A stretch of 64,000 nucleotides of DNA, from the NCBI RefSeq assembly GCF_001306145.1, contig NZ_LGKO01000005.1:124001-188000 (forward strand), written 5' to 3'. The notes under the pieces were generated by a model that ran no database searches, was not told where the DNA came from, and saw only the letters and a program-made list of their open reading frames with translations. Shown here piece after piece: positions 26,090-35,008 of this stretch (position 1 is the stretch's first letter; every line of letters starts with the position of its first letter). The stretch is from Thermanaerothrix daxensis. Lineage in GTDB: Bacteria > Chloroflexota > Anaerolineae > Anaerolineales > Anaerolineaceae. The translations under genes were made by a program, and so were the position numbers.

Positions 26090-27480
26090 GGGATGGCGCT
26101 CGGAACGGGAGTGAGAAAATACACCGTGACGTACTGGTGCCAAGGTTGGTAGTCTTCGTCGCTGTAACCCAGATCAATCCAATAGCGCCCGGGCACACCT
26201 CCACCCACATCGGCGATCACGCCAATGCCGTAGCCGGGCACATAAAGACGTTGGCCCAACATCCACGAGTACCAGGCTCGGGTGACGGCGATGATGCCGT
26301 GTCGCAGAGGCAAGCCGCTGGCCGTAGCGGTGGAACAGCGATCCACTCCCAAACGGCAGGGAGAGTACGAAGTGGCGTACACGGTCACGGCTCGCCAGTA
26401 CTCGAGGGTCCCCTGAGGGGTCTCCAGGGTGTGAATGACCACTTTCGTGCCGTAGCCCACGCGCTGCGGTTTGGGCTCCTTGGCCACCCACCGGGCCTCT
26501 ACGGTGCGCCCCACCTCTTGCCCGTCCTCGTAGCGCACGCGCAGGCGGCTGACCTCAACCCCGTATTCGCCGGGCTCAATGATGCGACGCTGATCCAGTT
26601 CGGTTTCGGGGTCGGGCTCATACTCATTTTTGAAGGGCAGGGTCTCTTGCTCCAGCACGACTTCCTCGCGCACACGCACCACTCGGATGACCCCATCGGC
26701 GGGGAGGGGCTGGTCTTCTGGCGGCTGGCTGTAATCCAAACCCTGGAGGGCGATCCCGGCTTCGGCGAGGGCTTCGCCCACCGTGGCAGCGCTGCTGTAG
26801 AGAGTAAGGGTGTTGTCGTTTACCTGGACCCGGAGGAGGCGGGCTCGCCTCACCGTTACCTGGATTTCAGGGGTGAGCGGAGTCTCTGGTGCGGGGCTTA
26901 CCTCATCGCCGCTTTCCAGGTGCAGGGCGCATTCAGCGAGGGCTTCCCCCAGAGTGGGTGCGGCAGAGTAGCAGGTGCCGGTTTGTCCCTCATCCTGCCA
27001 GGTGAGCGGGACAGCGTGACGCACTTCCAGATGGTAGGTGGTGGCAGGGGGGAGCGGCTGATAAGGGTCAATGGGCTGACCCTGCCAGTACACACGGTCA
27101 CGGGGAAAAAGACGCACTCCTGCTTGCAGGAGCAGGTTAGCCGGAATGCGCTCGGCGCTCTTAAAGGCGAGGCCCCGGTGTTCCGGCCAGAGTGCTAGGT
27201 GCACCAGTCGGGCGTGCTCAAGGCGTAGCGGAGCGTCCCACCAGGGAGTAAGGGCGGGCCGGGCCGGAAGGAGGCGGTCCTCGGAGTGAGGGACAAGGTC
27301 GGCAGCACGCAGGAGGCTGCCCAGCGTCAGGGCACGTGTGCGTATTCCCACCCACTCCCCATCTACCTGTACCGGGACGATGCGCTCCAATCCCGCGAAA
27401 AGCAGACCGGCGCCCACCAGCCCCAGTAAAGCCGCCAGTGCCAGCAGCCAGTGAGGACGAGAATCGCGTGGTTCAGCCAT
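26074..27480 (-). CDS. Wall-associated protein with DUF348 and G5 domains and C-terminal 3D domain
   Basis: A 468-residue protein with an N-terminal membrane segment (about residues 12-32), three ubiquitin-like DUF348 repeats (VQVDGEWVGIRTRALTLGSLL at the first), a G5 domain (about residues 270-350) and a 3D domain at the C-terminus (SPCRLGVDRC, ASG, then AVTR and VIADVGG), whose three Asp give the family its name. It looks like a YabE/Rpf-type muralytic or wall-binding protein outside the membrane. Lipid A or outer-membrane parts are absent nearby, in keeping with a monoderm wall. Ends just inside rsmA. Confidence 0.85.
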   Translation of the reverse strand: MAEPRDSRPHWLLALAALLGLVGAGLLFAGLERIVPVQVDGEWVGIRTRALTLGSLLRAADLVPHSEDRLLPARPALTPWWDAPLRLEHARLVHLALWPEHRGLAFKSAERIPANLLLQAGVRLFPRDRVYWQGQPIDPYQPLPPATTYHLEVRHAVPLTWQDEGQTGTCYSAAPTLGEALAECALHLESGDEVSPAPETPLTPEIQVTVRRARLLRVQVNDNTLTLYSSAATVGEALAEAGIALQGLDYSQPPEDQPLPADGVIRVVRVREEVVLEQETLPFKNEYEPDPETELDQRRIIEPGEYGVEVSRLRVRYEDGQEVGRTVEARWVAKEPKPQRVGYGTKVVIHTLETPQGTLEYWRAVTVYATSYSPCRLGVDRCSTATASGLPLRHGIIAVTRAWYSWMLGQRLYVPGYGIGVIADVGGGVPGRYWIDLGYSDEDYQPWHQYVTVYFLTPVPSAIPWILP

Positions 27481-27514
27481 GTGTCACCAATTGTACCGCG
27501 AGGTGGCCGGGTGC

Positions 27515-29125
27515 TCAGGGGGTCAGGTAGTCACCGCGCTGCTCCACCTGAGGGGGGAGGAGGGGGGCGAAGGCGCGCAGATGGGCTTGCAGGCTTGGGA
27601 TATCTGCCTCGCGCAGCGCGTAGAACGATACGGTAGCATCCCCGCAAACGAGATTGGCGGGGATTTCCCATTCCCCCACCTTATGCCAATGGCTCGGCAA
27701 TTGGCCGGGAAACCACGAGTCGTATACGATAGCCAGATCGGCATTGGCCTGGCGAGTCACCCGATCAATGGTTGTAGCGTCCAACGTCCCGTGGAGACGT
27801 GCCTGGGCAATTTCGCGGTTAGCCAATCCCACCAAGTCCACAACGTGAGCATTGGTGAAGTAAGCCACGGCCCCGATGTCGTTAAGGGCCACCGTTCCCT
27901 GGGGGTAGAAGCGGCTCACAAAGCGCGCCATCTGCACCTGCTGCTGGTAGATGTTGGCGCTGGCACGGGGCACGGAGAGGGTGAAGTAGGTTCCAGCCAA
28001 TACCGGCACGGCTAGGATGGTTGCAGCCACCAGCGTCTGGGCAAGCGCGGCCAACCAGGGGATGGAGAACCAGCGGTGCAGATCGAGGCGCATTAGAGGA
28101 GGCACCAGCACCAACACGGCGGCGGCGATCAGATAGGCCTGGTAGCGTGCATAACCCTGCACCGACGCCAGGGTCAAATGGATCAACATAGATGCCGCCA
28201 CGACCACAAGCAAGGCTTTTTCACCCTCCATGCGCCGCTCTCGGCGCCACTCGTTCCAGAATCCAACTCCCAATCCCAGCAGCAGTAACCCCATCTGCGG
28301 GGCGTGGTTCAGGTTATCGGCCAGGCGGGCTCCCAGGGTGCTGAGCAGTTCCAGCAGACTCCGACCCGTGCCGGGTGAGCTTTTGATCAGCAGAGTGGCG
28401 GGCAAAAACCACCAGCCCTGTTGGACGAAAAACAACCCCATCAAGGTAACGGGAAGCAGGGCCAACCCTGCCAGCGCCAGCCCCAGCCGCCATCGGCGCT
28501 GCCACATTAGCAGAAGGGTTGTGACGCCAATGAGGAATAAACCCTCGTAGCGCACCAGGGGCAGAAGCATGCCCAGAGGCAGCAGGCGGGAGTGGATACC
28601 CCTTGGCGCGGAAGGGGTCAGAACGTGTTCCAGAACCCACAAGAAAACCAGGGTGAGCACGGTGTGCAGAACGTGCTCCATGCCGCTAAAGATCATCGGC
28701 AAGAGCGGCATGGCCAGGATCAGCAAGACCAGTGCCAGGCTGATTTGAAGTTGATTCAATCCGTGCCGGGCCCAATACTCATACCCCAGGATGATCATGA
28801 CCACGGCTAACCCCAGGTTGATCCAGAGAGGCAGAGTGGGGTGGTTACCGATGAGGCGCATTAGCAGTGCCAATCCTCCTGTCCACAGCAGGGAGGAAGA
28901 TGAGGAGGAAAAGGCATATGGCGTGACCCCCCAAACCCCATACTGAGCCAGACTGCGCGCCATGGCCAGGTGAATGTAGGCATCGTCCACCACGTAGGTC
29001 AGGTGACCTGCATTACGTGCCAGCACGCTGAGGCCAAGCAGAAGGGTCGAAAGCCCCAATAACGCCAGAGCGGCACCCAGTGCCCAGGCACGACGCAAAT
29101 TGAGAGGCTTTGTCTTTTGACTCAT
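27515..29125 (-). CDS. GT39-like (ArnT/PMT-type) membrane glycosyltransferase
   Basis: A 536-residue protein with about 11 membrane segments. The first external loop has the acidic pair typical of GT-C enzymes (VDDAYIHLAMARSLAQYG, about residues 45-62). The last ~140 residues are soluble and contain VALNDIGAVAYF, typical of this family in Chloroflexota. It may transfer a sugar from a polyprenyl carrier, in line with the Dpm1-like protein at 24483. ATG 29125 is chosen over the upstream 29170 start. It precedes the 29202 gene divergently. Confidence 0.7.
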   Translation of the reverse strand: MSQKTKPLNLRRAWALGAALALLGLSTLLLGLSVLARNAGHLTYVVDDAYIHLAMARSLAQYGVWGVTPYAFSSSSSSLLWTGGLALLMRLIGNHPTLPLWINLGLAVVMIILGYEYWARHGLNQLQISLALVLLILAMPLLPMIFSGMEHVLHTVLTLVFLWVLEHVLTPSAPRGIHSRLLPLGMLLPLVRYEGLFLIGVTTLLLMWQRRWRLGLALAGLALLPVTLMGLFFVQQGWWFLPATLLIKSSPGTGRSLLELLSTLGARLADNLNHAPQMGLLLLGLGVGFWNEWRRERRMEGEKALLVVVAASMLIHLTLASVQGYARYQAYLIAAAVLVLVPPLMRLDLHRWFSIPWLAALAQTLVAATILAVPVLAGTYFTLSVPRASANIYQQQVQMARFVSRFYPQGTVALNDIGAVAYFTNAHVVDLVGLANREIAQARLHGTLDATTIDRVTRQANADLAIVYDSWFPGQLPSHWHKVGEWEIPANLVCGDATVSFYALREADIPSLQAHLRAFAPLLPPQVEQRGDYLTP

Positions 29126-29201
29126 CGCTAAAATTTTACTATCATAAGGGTGTAAGCCATGCGTATTCACAAGGACTGCTCGCTGTAAAGGAGCCGCACC
29201 T

Positions 29202-29474
29202 ATGCCCCCTTTACCTTTTAACCTTCCCCCGGTTCCACCTCTCCCGTTTTATATTCACCCGCTTGTCTTCTGGAGCATCGTTTTGGTGATCGGTATCATC
29301 TTTGCGGTGGTCTTTTTGCGCTTTTTGTTTGCCCCCCCGGAAGAGCGGACAGGAGCGCTGGTCATTTTTGTGTTGATGGTGGTGGGGGTGGTTGCGCTCT
29401 ACGCAATTGCGCTGAATGCTCCGCTCATCATTTACCACTTCAAACGCTTAACCCACCCCATTTTCCGCTGGTGA
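29202..29474 (+). CDS. Small two-segment membrane protein
   Basis: A 90-residue protein with a Pro-rich N-terminus and two membrane segments (about residues 22-44 and 54-76). No family recognised. The ORF overlaps the end of the convergent SWIM gene by 27 bases. A site AAAGGAG precedes the ATG, so it is likely real but its function is unknown. Confidence 0.5.
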   Translation: MPPLPFNLPPVPPLPFYIHPLVFWSIVLVIGIIFAVVFLRFLFAPPEERTGALVIFVLMVVGVVALYAIALNAPLIIYHFKRLTHPIFRW

Positions 29475-30392
29475 GTTCCCCTCTTCACCACCCAATGTTC
29501 CCACATCTCCATAAGCCAGGAAAAGCGCCATCTGCGTCACGGCCTGGTACATGGCCTCTAACTGGGCGCTCAGGCTCAGATCGGCGGCGATTTCCGGGTC
29601 TCCCAGGCGCTTGAGCAGGGGCTGAGAGATGAGGGGGGGCTGGACGTAAAGGGGCAGGCCGCTCAAGGGGTTGCGCAACGTCCAGAAGGCTCCCCAATCT
29701 GACTCCGGGGGTCGGGGGCGTTCGCGCTTGGCAGGGGCGGGTTGCGTCCCGCGGCGCATCGCTGCCCTATCGGTCACGCCGCGGCGTTTGCGCAGTCCTT
29801 CGAGAATTTGTTCCTGGGTGCGCCCGCGCATGCGGAAGAGCAAAAAGGGGTCTTCGTCAAAGCGCTCACCCAAGATGTAGTGGGTGGCCGCAATGTGCTT
29901 GCAGGGGTTGGCTTTATCGGGGCAGGAGCAGGTAGTGTAAAGGTCACCCCGGGCCGTGGGGAAGAGGTTAACCCCTGTAGTGGCAAAGGCCTCTTCGATG
30001 TTCGGGGGCATTTCGCCAGCCAGCAGCTGGGCGGCAAAGACGGCCTGGTCGGCCAGCACGTCCAGCACTTTTTCCCACTGACGGGGGGTGAGGGGGGTGA
30101 GGCGGATGGTCACCTTGTAGGGGCGGGGGCGGGTGCCCTGCACCAATGCCTCGATCTCGCCCTCGCGCTCTTCAATACGCAGAACCTGACCGGCACGGGC
30201 GTAAGCACGTCCGCGCTGTAGCCGGCGCAGGTCGGTAATTTGCTCAAGGGCCTGGATCCAGCGGCGTGACCACCAGTTTTTGCCGAAATCGCCCCGCGCG
30301 CTGATGGCTTTGATCCCCCCTTTGGCTTTGCGCGGTGTGCGGGGTTCCCAGGCGTAAAATTCGTGATCGTCGAAATTATCGTACCGACTCAT
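29448..30392 (-). CDS. SWIM zinc-finger protein
   Basis: The 314-residue protein has a SWIM zinc finger, CxCx(n)CxH (CSCPDKANPCKHIAATHY), at about residues 175-192. SWIM domains bind DNA, RNA or proteins. It is preceded immediately (17-base overlap) by an SNF2 helicase on the same strand, and this SWIM-SNF2 pairing is common in Actinobacteria and Chloroflexota. ATG 30392 chosen (MSRYDNFD) over the upstream start at 30431. Confidence 0.85.
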   Translation of the reverse strand: MSRYDNFDDHEFYAWEPRTPRKAKGGIKAISARGDFGKNWWSRRWIQALEQITDLRRLQRGRAYARAGQVLRIEEREGEIEALVQGTRPRPYKVTIRLTPLTPRQWEKVLDVLADQAVFAAQLLAGEMPPNIEEAFATTGVNLFPTARGDLYTTCSCPDKANPCKHIAATHYILGERFDEDPFLLFRMRGRTQEQILEGLRKRRGVTDRAAMRRGTQPAPAKRERPRPPESDWGAFWTLRNPLSGLPLYVQPPLISQPLLKRLGDPEIAADLSLSAQLEAMYQAVTQMALFLAYGDVGTLGGEEGNSPAENGVG

Positions 30393-33300
30393 AGGTCTCT
30401 TTTCCGTGAGTGCGCAGCGCCACCAGATCACGCAGTTGTTCGTTGCTCAGTTCGGTGAGCCACGATTCGTCCTCGCCGATGATGGACTGAGCCAGGCCAA
30501 TCTTGGATTCGATCAACTCGTCAATCCGTTCTTCCAGGGTGCCCTGGGTGATCAGTTTGTGCACCTGCACGTTGCGTTTTTGCCCAATGCGGAAAGTGCG
30601 GTCGGTGGCCTGGTTTTCCACCGCCGGATTCCACCAACGGTCAAAGTGGAAGACGTAATTGGCACGGGTCAGGTTAAGCCCCAGACCGCCCGCTTTGAGC
30701 GAGAGGATGAAAATGGGTGGGCTGTGTTCATCCTCCTGGAAGCGGCGCACCATCTGTTCGCGCTGACGCGGCGGGGTGCCGCCGTGGAGGAAGTAAACGG
30801 GGACGCCCAGGTGCAGGGGCAGGGCTTTAGCCAGCAGGTCTCCCATCTCGGCAAACTGGGTGAAGACCAGGGCGCGGTCGCCTGAGGCGATCACCTCTTC
30901 CAGCATTTCAATCAGGCGGTTCAATTTGCCGCTTCGCCCGTTCTGAAGGGCGCTCTCCAGGCGCTCATCCAGCGGCTGATGCAGGTACTGCGCCGGGTGG
31001 TTGCATACCTGCTTCAACTGGGTGATCATGCTCAGGATCAGGCCGCGACGCTGCATTCCCTGGCTTTGCTCGATTTGCGCCAGTGTCTTATCTACCACGG
31101 CCTGGTACAGGGTTGCCTGCTCCTCGCTGAGGGTGCAGTACTGCTTGACCTCGATTTTTTCGGGCAGGTCCTGGATGACGCGCGGATCGGTTTTGACCCG
31201 GCGCAGGATGAATGGCGCTACCATGCGCCGCAGACGCTCGGCGGCGTGCTGATCGCCGAAGCGCTGGATGGGCAAGGCAAATTCACGGCGGAAGGTTTGC
31301 AGTGACCCCAGATAGCCCGGGTTGAGGAAGTGCATGATGGACCACAAATCGTCCAGGCGATTTTCGACCGGCGTGCCGGTAAGGGCCAGGCGAAATTGAG
31401 CCGAAAGGCGTCGCGCGGCCTGACTCTGACGGGCGCTGGGGTTTTTGATGTTTTGCGCTTCGTCCAATACCACCCCAAACCAGGAGACCGACTCCAGCAG
31501 GGCTTGATCCTGGCGCAACAGGGCATAACTGGTCACCACCAGGTCGGCCTGCTGGGCCGCCTCCCGGAAGGCCTCGTCCCGCAGGCGGTTTGGCCCCTGG
31601 TGAATGAGCAGGCGCAGTGAGGGGGCAAAGCGCTCGGCTTCGCGCTGCCAGTTGGTTACCACAGAGGTGGGACACACCAGCAGTACCGGCCCGGGCAGTT
31701 GCCCCGCCACTTCTTTTTCGTGTAGGAGCAGGGCCAGGGTCTGAATAGTTTTCCCCAGCCCCATATCATCGGCCAGGCAGGCTCCCAGGCCGTAGCGGCG
31801 GAAGAAGGCCAACCACGAGAACCCCAGGCGCTGGTAAGGGCGCAGTTCGCCGCGCAGGGTGCGGGGTTGGGGGAGTTCGGTTAGGCGCTGGGGCTCCTTG
31901 AGCCGCTCCAGCCATTCGGCCAGCCAGCCCTCGGCTTCCACAGCATCCACGGGCAGGTCGTGCACCTGCTCACTGCCCAGCGCCAGGCGCGTGGCTTCGA
32001 GTAGGGTAACTTCGGTGCCCTGGCGCTGTTTCTCCCAGAAGCGGATGGCCGCTTCCACCTGGGCGCTATCCAGCAGGACCCACTGGCCGCGTACCTGCAC
32101 CAAAGGCGATTTGAGGGCAACCAGGGCTTCAAATGCTTCGCGAGTCAGGGTGGTCTCGCCGAGCGCAATTTCCCACTCAAAGCGCACCAGTGCAGCGAGG
32201 TTGAGCAGGCCGCTTGCCTCGCCTGGAGCCTGAGGAGTGGCCGGTTTAAGGCGCACGCGCACCCCCAGGCGCGCCCCGCGCTGATTCCACCACGGCGGGA
32301 CCAGCACGCCAAAGCCGGCCTGTTCCAGAATGGGAGCCACTTCGCGCAGGAAGCGGTAGGCCGCTGGTGTATCCAGGCTGATGCCAGTCGGATGACGCGC
32401 TGCCAGGCTGGTGAGGATGGGCGGGAAGAAGCGCGCCGCGTACCCTAATCCGGCCAGCAGGCGCTCCTGGGGGGCAACCAGACGGTCGCTGATGCGGGCC
32501 AGTTCGTGGCTGGATCTGAACCAAACATCCTCTGCCGAGATCAGCAGGCTAGGATCGCTGCGAGATTGAAGCAGGTAATGCAGTTCCCATGTGCCATCGG
32601 CGCTGGGCTCTTCTGAGGCGGGCGGTGCTTCCAGCAGGAAGGCTACCCGGAAGTGCTCATCCCCCGCCACCTGAAGGTTGCGCAGCCAGGCTTGCAGCGT
32701 GCTGTGCAGGGCACGCACCTGGGCCAGAGAGGCCCGTACCACCGGATCGGGGCGGAAAAGGGCTTCCAACCAGCGATCCTGGATCTGATCCGAATCGGGG
32801 GGGATGAGGGGCATCTGACTGCGCCCCCAGGTGCGCACCAGGGCATCGGTAGCACTCTTTATGAAGGCATCCAGCAGGAAGCGCGCTTCGGGGAAAACCG
32901 GTGTCCCACGCGGGTTTGGCTGACGCTCCGCGCGGCAGACCGGGGGCATTGCCCGCTCCAGTTGCAGCAGGCGCTGGGCGTCGTTAGGACCATCCAGGAC
33001 GGGTTGCCAGCGCGCTAGGTACTGTCCCCGCGGCTCGGAGGGGTGCAGAAGGACGGGCAGGTACTTTTGCTGGGCCAGAACTTCCAGCACCAGGTTGCAA
33101 ACGACCTGCCAATAGCGCGCATCCTGCCCCAGGTGCACCTGCCCCGATACGCCTTCGGGGGGCAGGGTGGTCAAAATGCTGAAGGCTTTGGCAATCGGTA
33201 GCCACAGCCCTTTGACCCGCCAGGGACGCAGGCGGGGTGTGCTGGCCTGGTCCATCTCATACAGCGGGTTGAGTTCGGGCGAGGGCCAGGGGGTGTGCTC

Positions 33301-33543
33301 GTCAGAGGGAAGGCTGAGGGTAGCGGTTTCGGGTGTGGCCTCGGCCAGCGGTGTACCTTCTCCCAGGCGCTGGCGCAGTTGCTCGGGAGAGACGCAGAAG
33401 GGGTGATCTTGCGTCTTCCCTTGCCCGTTGGCCGGGGGAGAGGGTGGGGAATGGAGCCCGGCGAGGTCCTCAGCCCAGAAGAGCACCCCGCCCGCATCGG
33501 TTGGGCGCTTAGGAGGGCGCCAATGCGCGTGTAGAACCCACAT
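30376..33543 (-). CDS. SNF2-family DNA-dependent ATPase
   Basis: A 1055-residue SNF2/Rad54-type protein. The N-terminal ~550 residues contain SWIM-associated accessory regions, then the SNF2 core: Walker A in LADDMGLGKTIQT, DEAQ box (LDEAQNIKNPSA), and the helicase C half (LALTGTPVEN, ATDRTFRIGQKRNVQVHKL). It translocates on duplex DNA, remodelling protein-DNA complexes. The start ATG is at 33543. The paired SWIM protein follows with a 17-base overlap, so the two probably act together. Typical GC-rich composition. Confidence 0.92.
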   Translation of the reverse strand: MWVLHAHWRPPKRPTDAGGVLFWAEDLAGLHSPPSPPANGQGKTQDHPFCVSPEQLRQRLGEGTPLAEATPETATLSLPSDEHTPWPSPELNPLYEMDQASTPRLRPWRVKGLWLPIAKAFSILTTLPPEGVSGQVHLGQDARYWQVVCNLVLEVLAQQKYLPVLLHPSEPRGQYLARWQPVLDGPNDAQRLLQLERAMPPVCRAERQPNPRGTPVFPEARFLLDAFIKSATDALVRTWGRSQMPLIPPDSDQIQDRWLEALFRPDPVVRASLAQVRALHSTLQAWLRNLQVAGDEHFRVAFLLEAPPASEEPSADGTWELHYLLQSRSDPSLLISAEDVWFRSSHELARISDRLVAPQERLLAGLGYAARFFPPILTSLAARHPTGISLDTPAAYRFLREVAPILEQAGFGVLVPPWWNQRGARLGVRVRLKPATPQAPGEASGLLNLAALVRFEWEIALGETTLTREAFEALVALKSPLVQVRGQWVLLDSAQVEAAIRFWEKQRQGTEVTLLEATRLALGSEQVHDLPVDAVEAEGWLAEWLERLKEPQRLTELPQPRTLRGELRPYQRLGFSWLAFFRRYGLGACLADDMGLGKTIQTLALLLHEKEVAGQLPGPVLLVCPTSVVTNWQREAERFAPSLRLLIHQGPNRLRDEAFREAAQQADLVVTSYALLRQDQALLESVSWFGVVLDEAQNIKNPSARQSQAARRLSAQFRLALTGTPVENRLDDLWSIMHFLNPGYLGSLQTFRREFALPIQRFGDQHAAERLRRMVAPFILRRVKTDPRVIQDLPEKIEVKQYCTLSEEQATLYQAVVDKTLAQIEQSQGMQRRGLILSMITQLKQVCNHPAQYLHQPLDERLESALQNGRSGKLNRLIEMLEEVIASGDRALVFTQFAEMGDLLAKALPLHLGVPVYFLHGGTPPRQREQMVRRFQEDEHSPPIFILSLKAGGLGLNLTRANYVFHFDRWWNPAVENQATDRTFRIGQKRNVQVHKLITQGTLEERIDELIESKIGLAQSIIGEDESWLTELSNEQLRDLVALRTHGKETYESVR

Positions 33544-33568
33544 ATGGGCGTTCAGCCGTCCTTATATG

Positions 33569-33755
33569 AAGCATGGAGGGAAAGACCCGGTCGAACCAAG
33601 TGTTAACCCAAACGTCTATCTATGTGTGAAACCAAAACCAGGGCTTTGAAAAGCCAGTGCCTGGGGCATGCCGAGAGGAAATAATCCGTTGAATAAGTTC
33701 TGAGGCTTAAACGCAGTCTCTGACTGCGCATTATTTTCGTTCCCTTAGAGTGCTT
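33569..33755. ncRNA. Candidate 6S-like structured RNA
   Basis: This stretch has no gene but folds as one long hairpin. The ends pair in two blocks: AAGCA (33569-33573) with TGCTT (33751-33755) and AGGGAA (33577-33582) with TTCCCT (33740-33745). A 7-base hairpin (CGCAGTC 33712-33718 / GACTGCG 33722-33728) sits on one arm and an apical hairpin (GGCTT / AAGCC, 33642-33655) at the centre. This architecture and length (187 bases) resemble 6S RNA. On the minus strand a TATAAT box (33763-33758) is placed to start transcription at the end of the stem; on the plus strand a T-rich tail follows the stem. The strand therefore stays open. Confidence 0.4.
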
Positions 33756-33757
33756 TT

Positions 33758-33783
33758 ATTATACCCTACTCTGCACCTGTCAA
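33758..33783 (-). promoter_or_regulatory. Candidate promoter for the structured RNA or the SNF2 gene
   Basis: Minus strand: TTGACA (33783-33778), 14-base spacer (short), TATAAT (33763-33758). It points toward the structured RNA and, about 200 bases further, the SNF2 start. No AAGGAG-like site is at the right distance from that ATG. Confidence 0.4.
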
Positions 33784-33880
33784 GGGGACGCACACCAAGT
33801 GGATTTCCAGAAAAGCCGCCTTAGGAGACGGGTTGTGCGCTTCCGCCGCTCCGGATGCACAACCGGGCATTTGCCAAAAT

Positions 33881-33909
33881 TTGACAGAAAGCCGGTCTTC
33901 GATTATGAT
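33881..33909 (+). promoter_or_regulatory. Consensus promoter of the ArsR-type regulator
   Basis: TTGACA (33881-33886), 17-base spacer, TATGAT (33904-33909). Expected start is about 33916. Identical -35, spacing and -10 to the SRP RNA promoter. Confidence 0.75.
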
Positions 33910-33916
33910 CTATTGT

Positions 33917-33934
33917 ATTAGATAATTATCTAAT
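33917..33934. promoter_or_regulatory. Perfect palindromic operator at the transcription start of the ArsR-type gene
   Basis: The 18-base palindrome ATTAGATAATTATCTAAT begins at the predicted +1 and ends 10 bases before the ATG. It is AT-rich, as ArsR-type operators often are, so binding of the regulator here would block its own transcription. The match to a known consensus was not checked. Confidence 0.6.
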
Positions 33935-33943
33935 GGATAGTTC

Positions 33944-35008
33944 ATGACCACCCTGCTCTGGGAAAGCGGTAGCGCATACGATTTCTTCATTGCCCTCTAT
34001 GTCCTGCATCATCCGCAGGAGTTTGGGGTGCGCCCCACCTGGGCAGCGGGGATGCGGTCGCGGTTGCCGGCGGGGCAGCGGGCGCTGCTGGAGATGGCGC
34101 AAACCTTCCTGGGGGTGCCCCTGCCATGGCTGCACGGGTTGCCGGCAGAGGCCAAAGCGGCGTACCCCGCCTTGCAGGCGCTGGCGGCCCTCCCTCCTGC
34201 CCAGCGCCTTAAAGCCCTGCTTTGGCGGGGCGATTTCACCCCTGCAGCAGAGCAGGCACTGGAACACCTGATCGCTCGCGGCGAAGCCACGCCGGAGGAA
34301 CGGGAGGTGCTGCGCGAGACCTTGACCCGCCGTGGGCGTCCCTTGCGCCCCGAAGCCTTTCAGGCGCTCCTGCGCACCGCTGCCCAGGCCGAGGCGTTTG
34401 GCAGCGCCTACCTGGAGGCATTGGAGACCTTCTGGCGCGTTTTCTTCTGCGAAGAAGAAGCCCGTCTGCGCCCCTGGCTGGCCCGCGGTTTGGAGGAGGC
34501 CCAGGCTCTGGCGCGCCGTACCGACCTGCCGAACCTGCTGGACTTACTCTCGGGCGGGGTGCATTTTGAGGCCCTGGAAGGCATCCCCGAACTGGTGCTG
34601 GTGCCCTCCTACTGGAGCACGCCGCTGGTGTTCTACAGCCGGGTTGCGCCGGAGCGGTGGATGTTGGTTTTTGGCTGCCGTCCACCGCAACAATCGCTGC
34701 TGCCGGGCGAGGACCTGCCTGAAACTCTGCTCAACCGCCTCAAGGCTCTGGCCGACCCCACCCGCCTGCACATTTTGCGCTACCTGGCGCAGGGTCCTCA
34801 GACCCCCACCCAACTGGCGCGCCGGTTGCGCCTGCGTGCCCCCACCGTGGTACACCATTTGCAGGCCCTGCGCGTGGCCGGCCTGGTGCAAATCACCATC
34901 ACCCGTGAGGGCGAGCGCCTCTACGCCCTGCGCCCCGAGGCCATTCGCCAGGCCCACGCCGACCTGGTAGCCTTCCTCAATGTTTCGGATACCCCATCTG
35001 AACCTTAA
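33944..35008 (+). CDS. ArsR-family regulator with long N-terminal domain
   Basis: The 354-residue protein has a winged HTH at its C-terminus (about residues 260-345): LKALADPTRLHILRYLAQ, then PTQLARRLRLRAPTVVHHLQALRVAGLV, clearly ArsR-type. The ~250 residues before it are rich in Ala, Leu and Arg and do not resemble the usual short metal-binding ArsR (about 100 residues); they could sense an unknown ligand. No Cys-based metal site (CxC) is seen. The ATG is at 33944; no strong Shine-Dalgarno is seen. The stop overlaps the next gene as TAATG, so the two are coupled. Confidence 0.75.
   Translation: MTTLLWESGSAYDFFIALYVLHHPQEFGVRPTWAAGMRSRLPAGQRALLEMAQTFLGVPLPWLHGLPAEAKAAYPALQALAALPPAQRLKALLWRGDFTPAAEQALEHLIARGEATPEEREVLRETLTRRGRPLRPEAFQALLRTAAQAEAFGSAYLEALETFWRVFFCEEEARLRPWLARGLEEAQALARRTDLPNLLDLLSGGVHFEALEGIPELVLVPSYWSTPLVFYSRVAPERWMLVFGCRPPQQSLLPGEDLPETLLNRLKALADPTRLHILRYLAQGPQTPTQLARRLRLRAPTVVHHLQALRVAGLVQITITREGERLYALRPEAIRQAHADLVAFLNVSDTPSEP

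Noticed and set aside
33571-33700. tmRNA or RNase P RNA in the 33.6 kb gap
   Set aside because: Short matches such as ATGCCGAG and GAGGGAAAG were seen, but no tRNA-like ends, tag reading frame or P4 core could be built; the length also does not fit.
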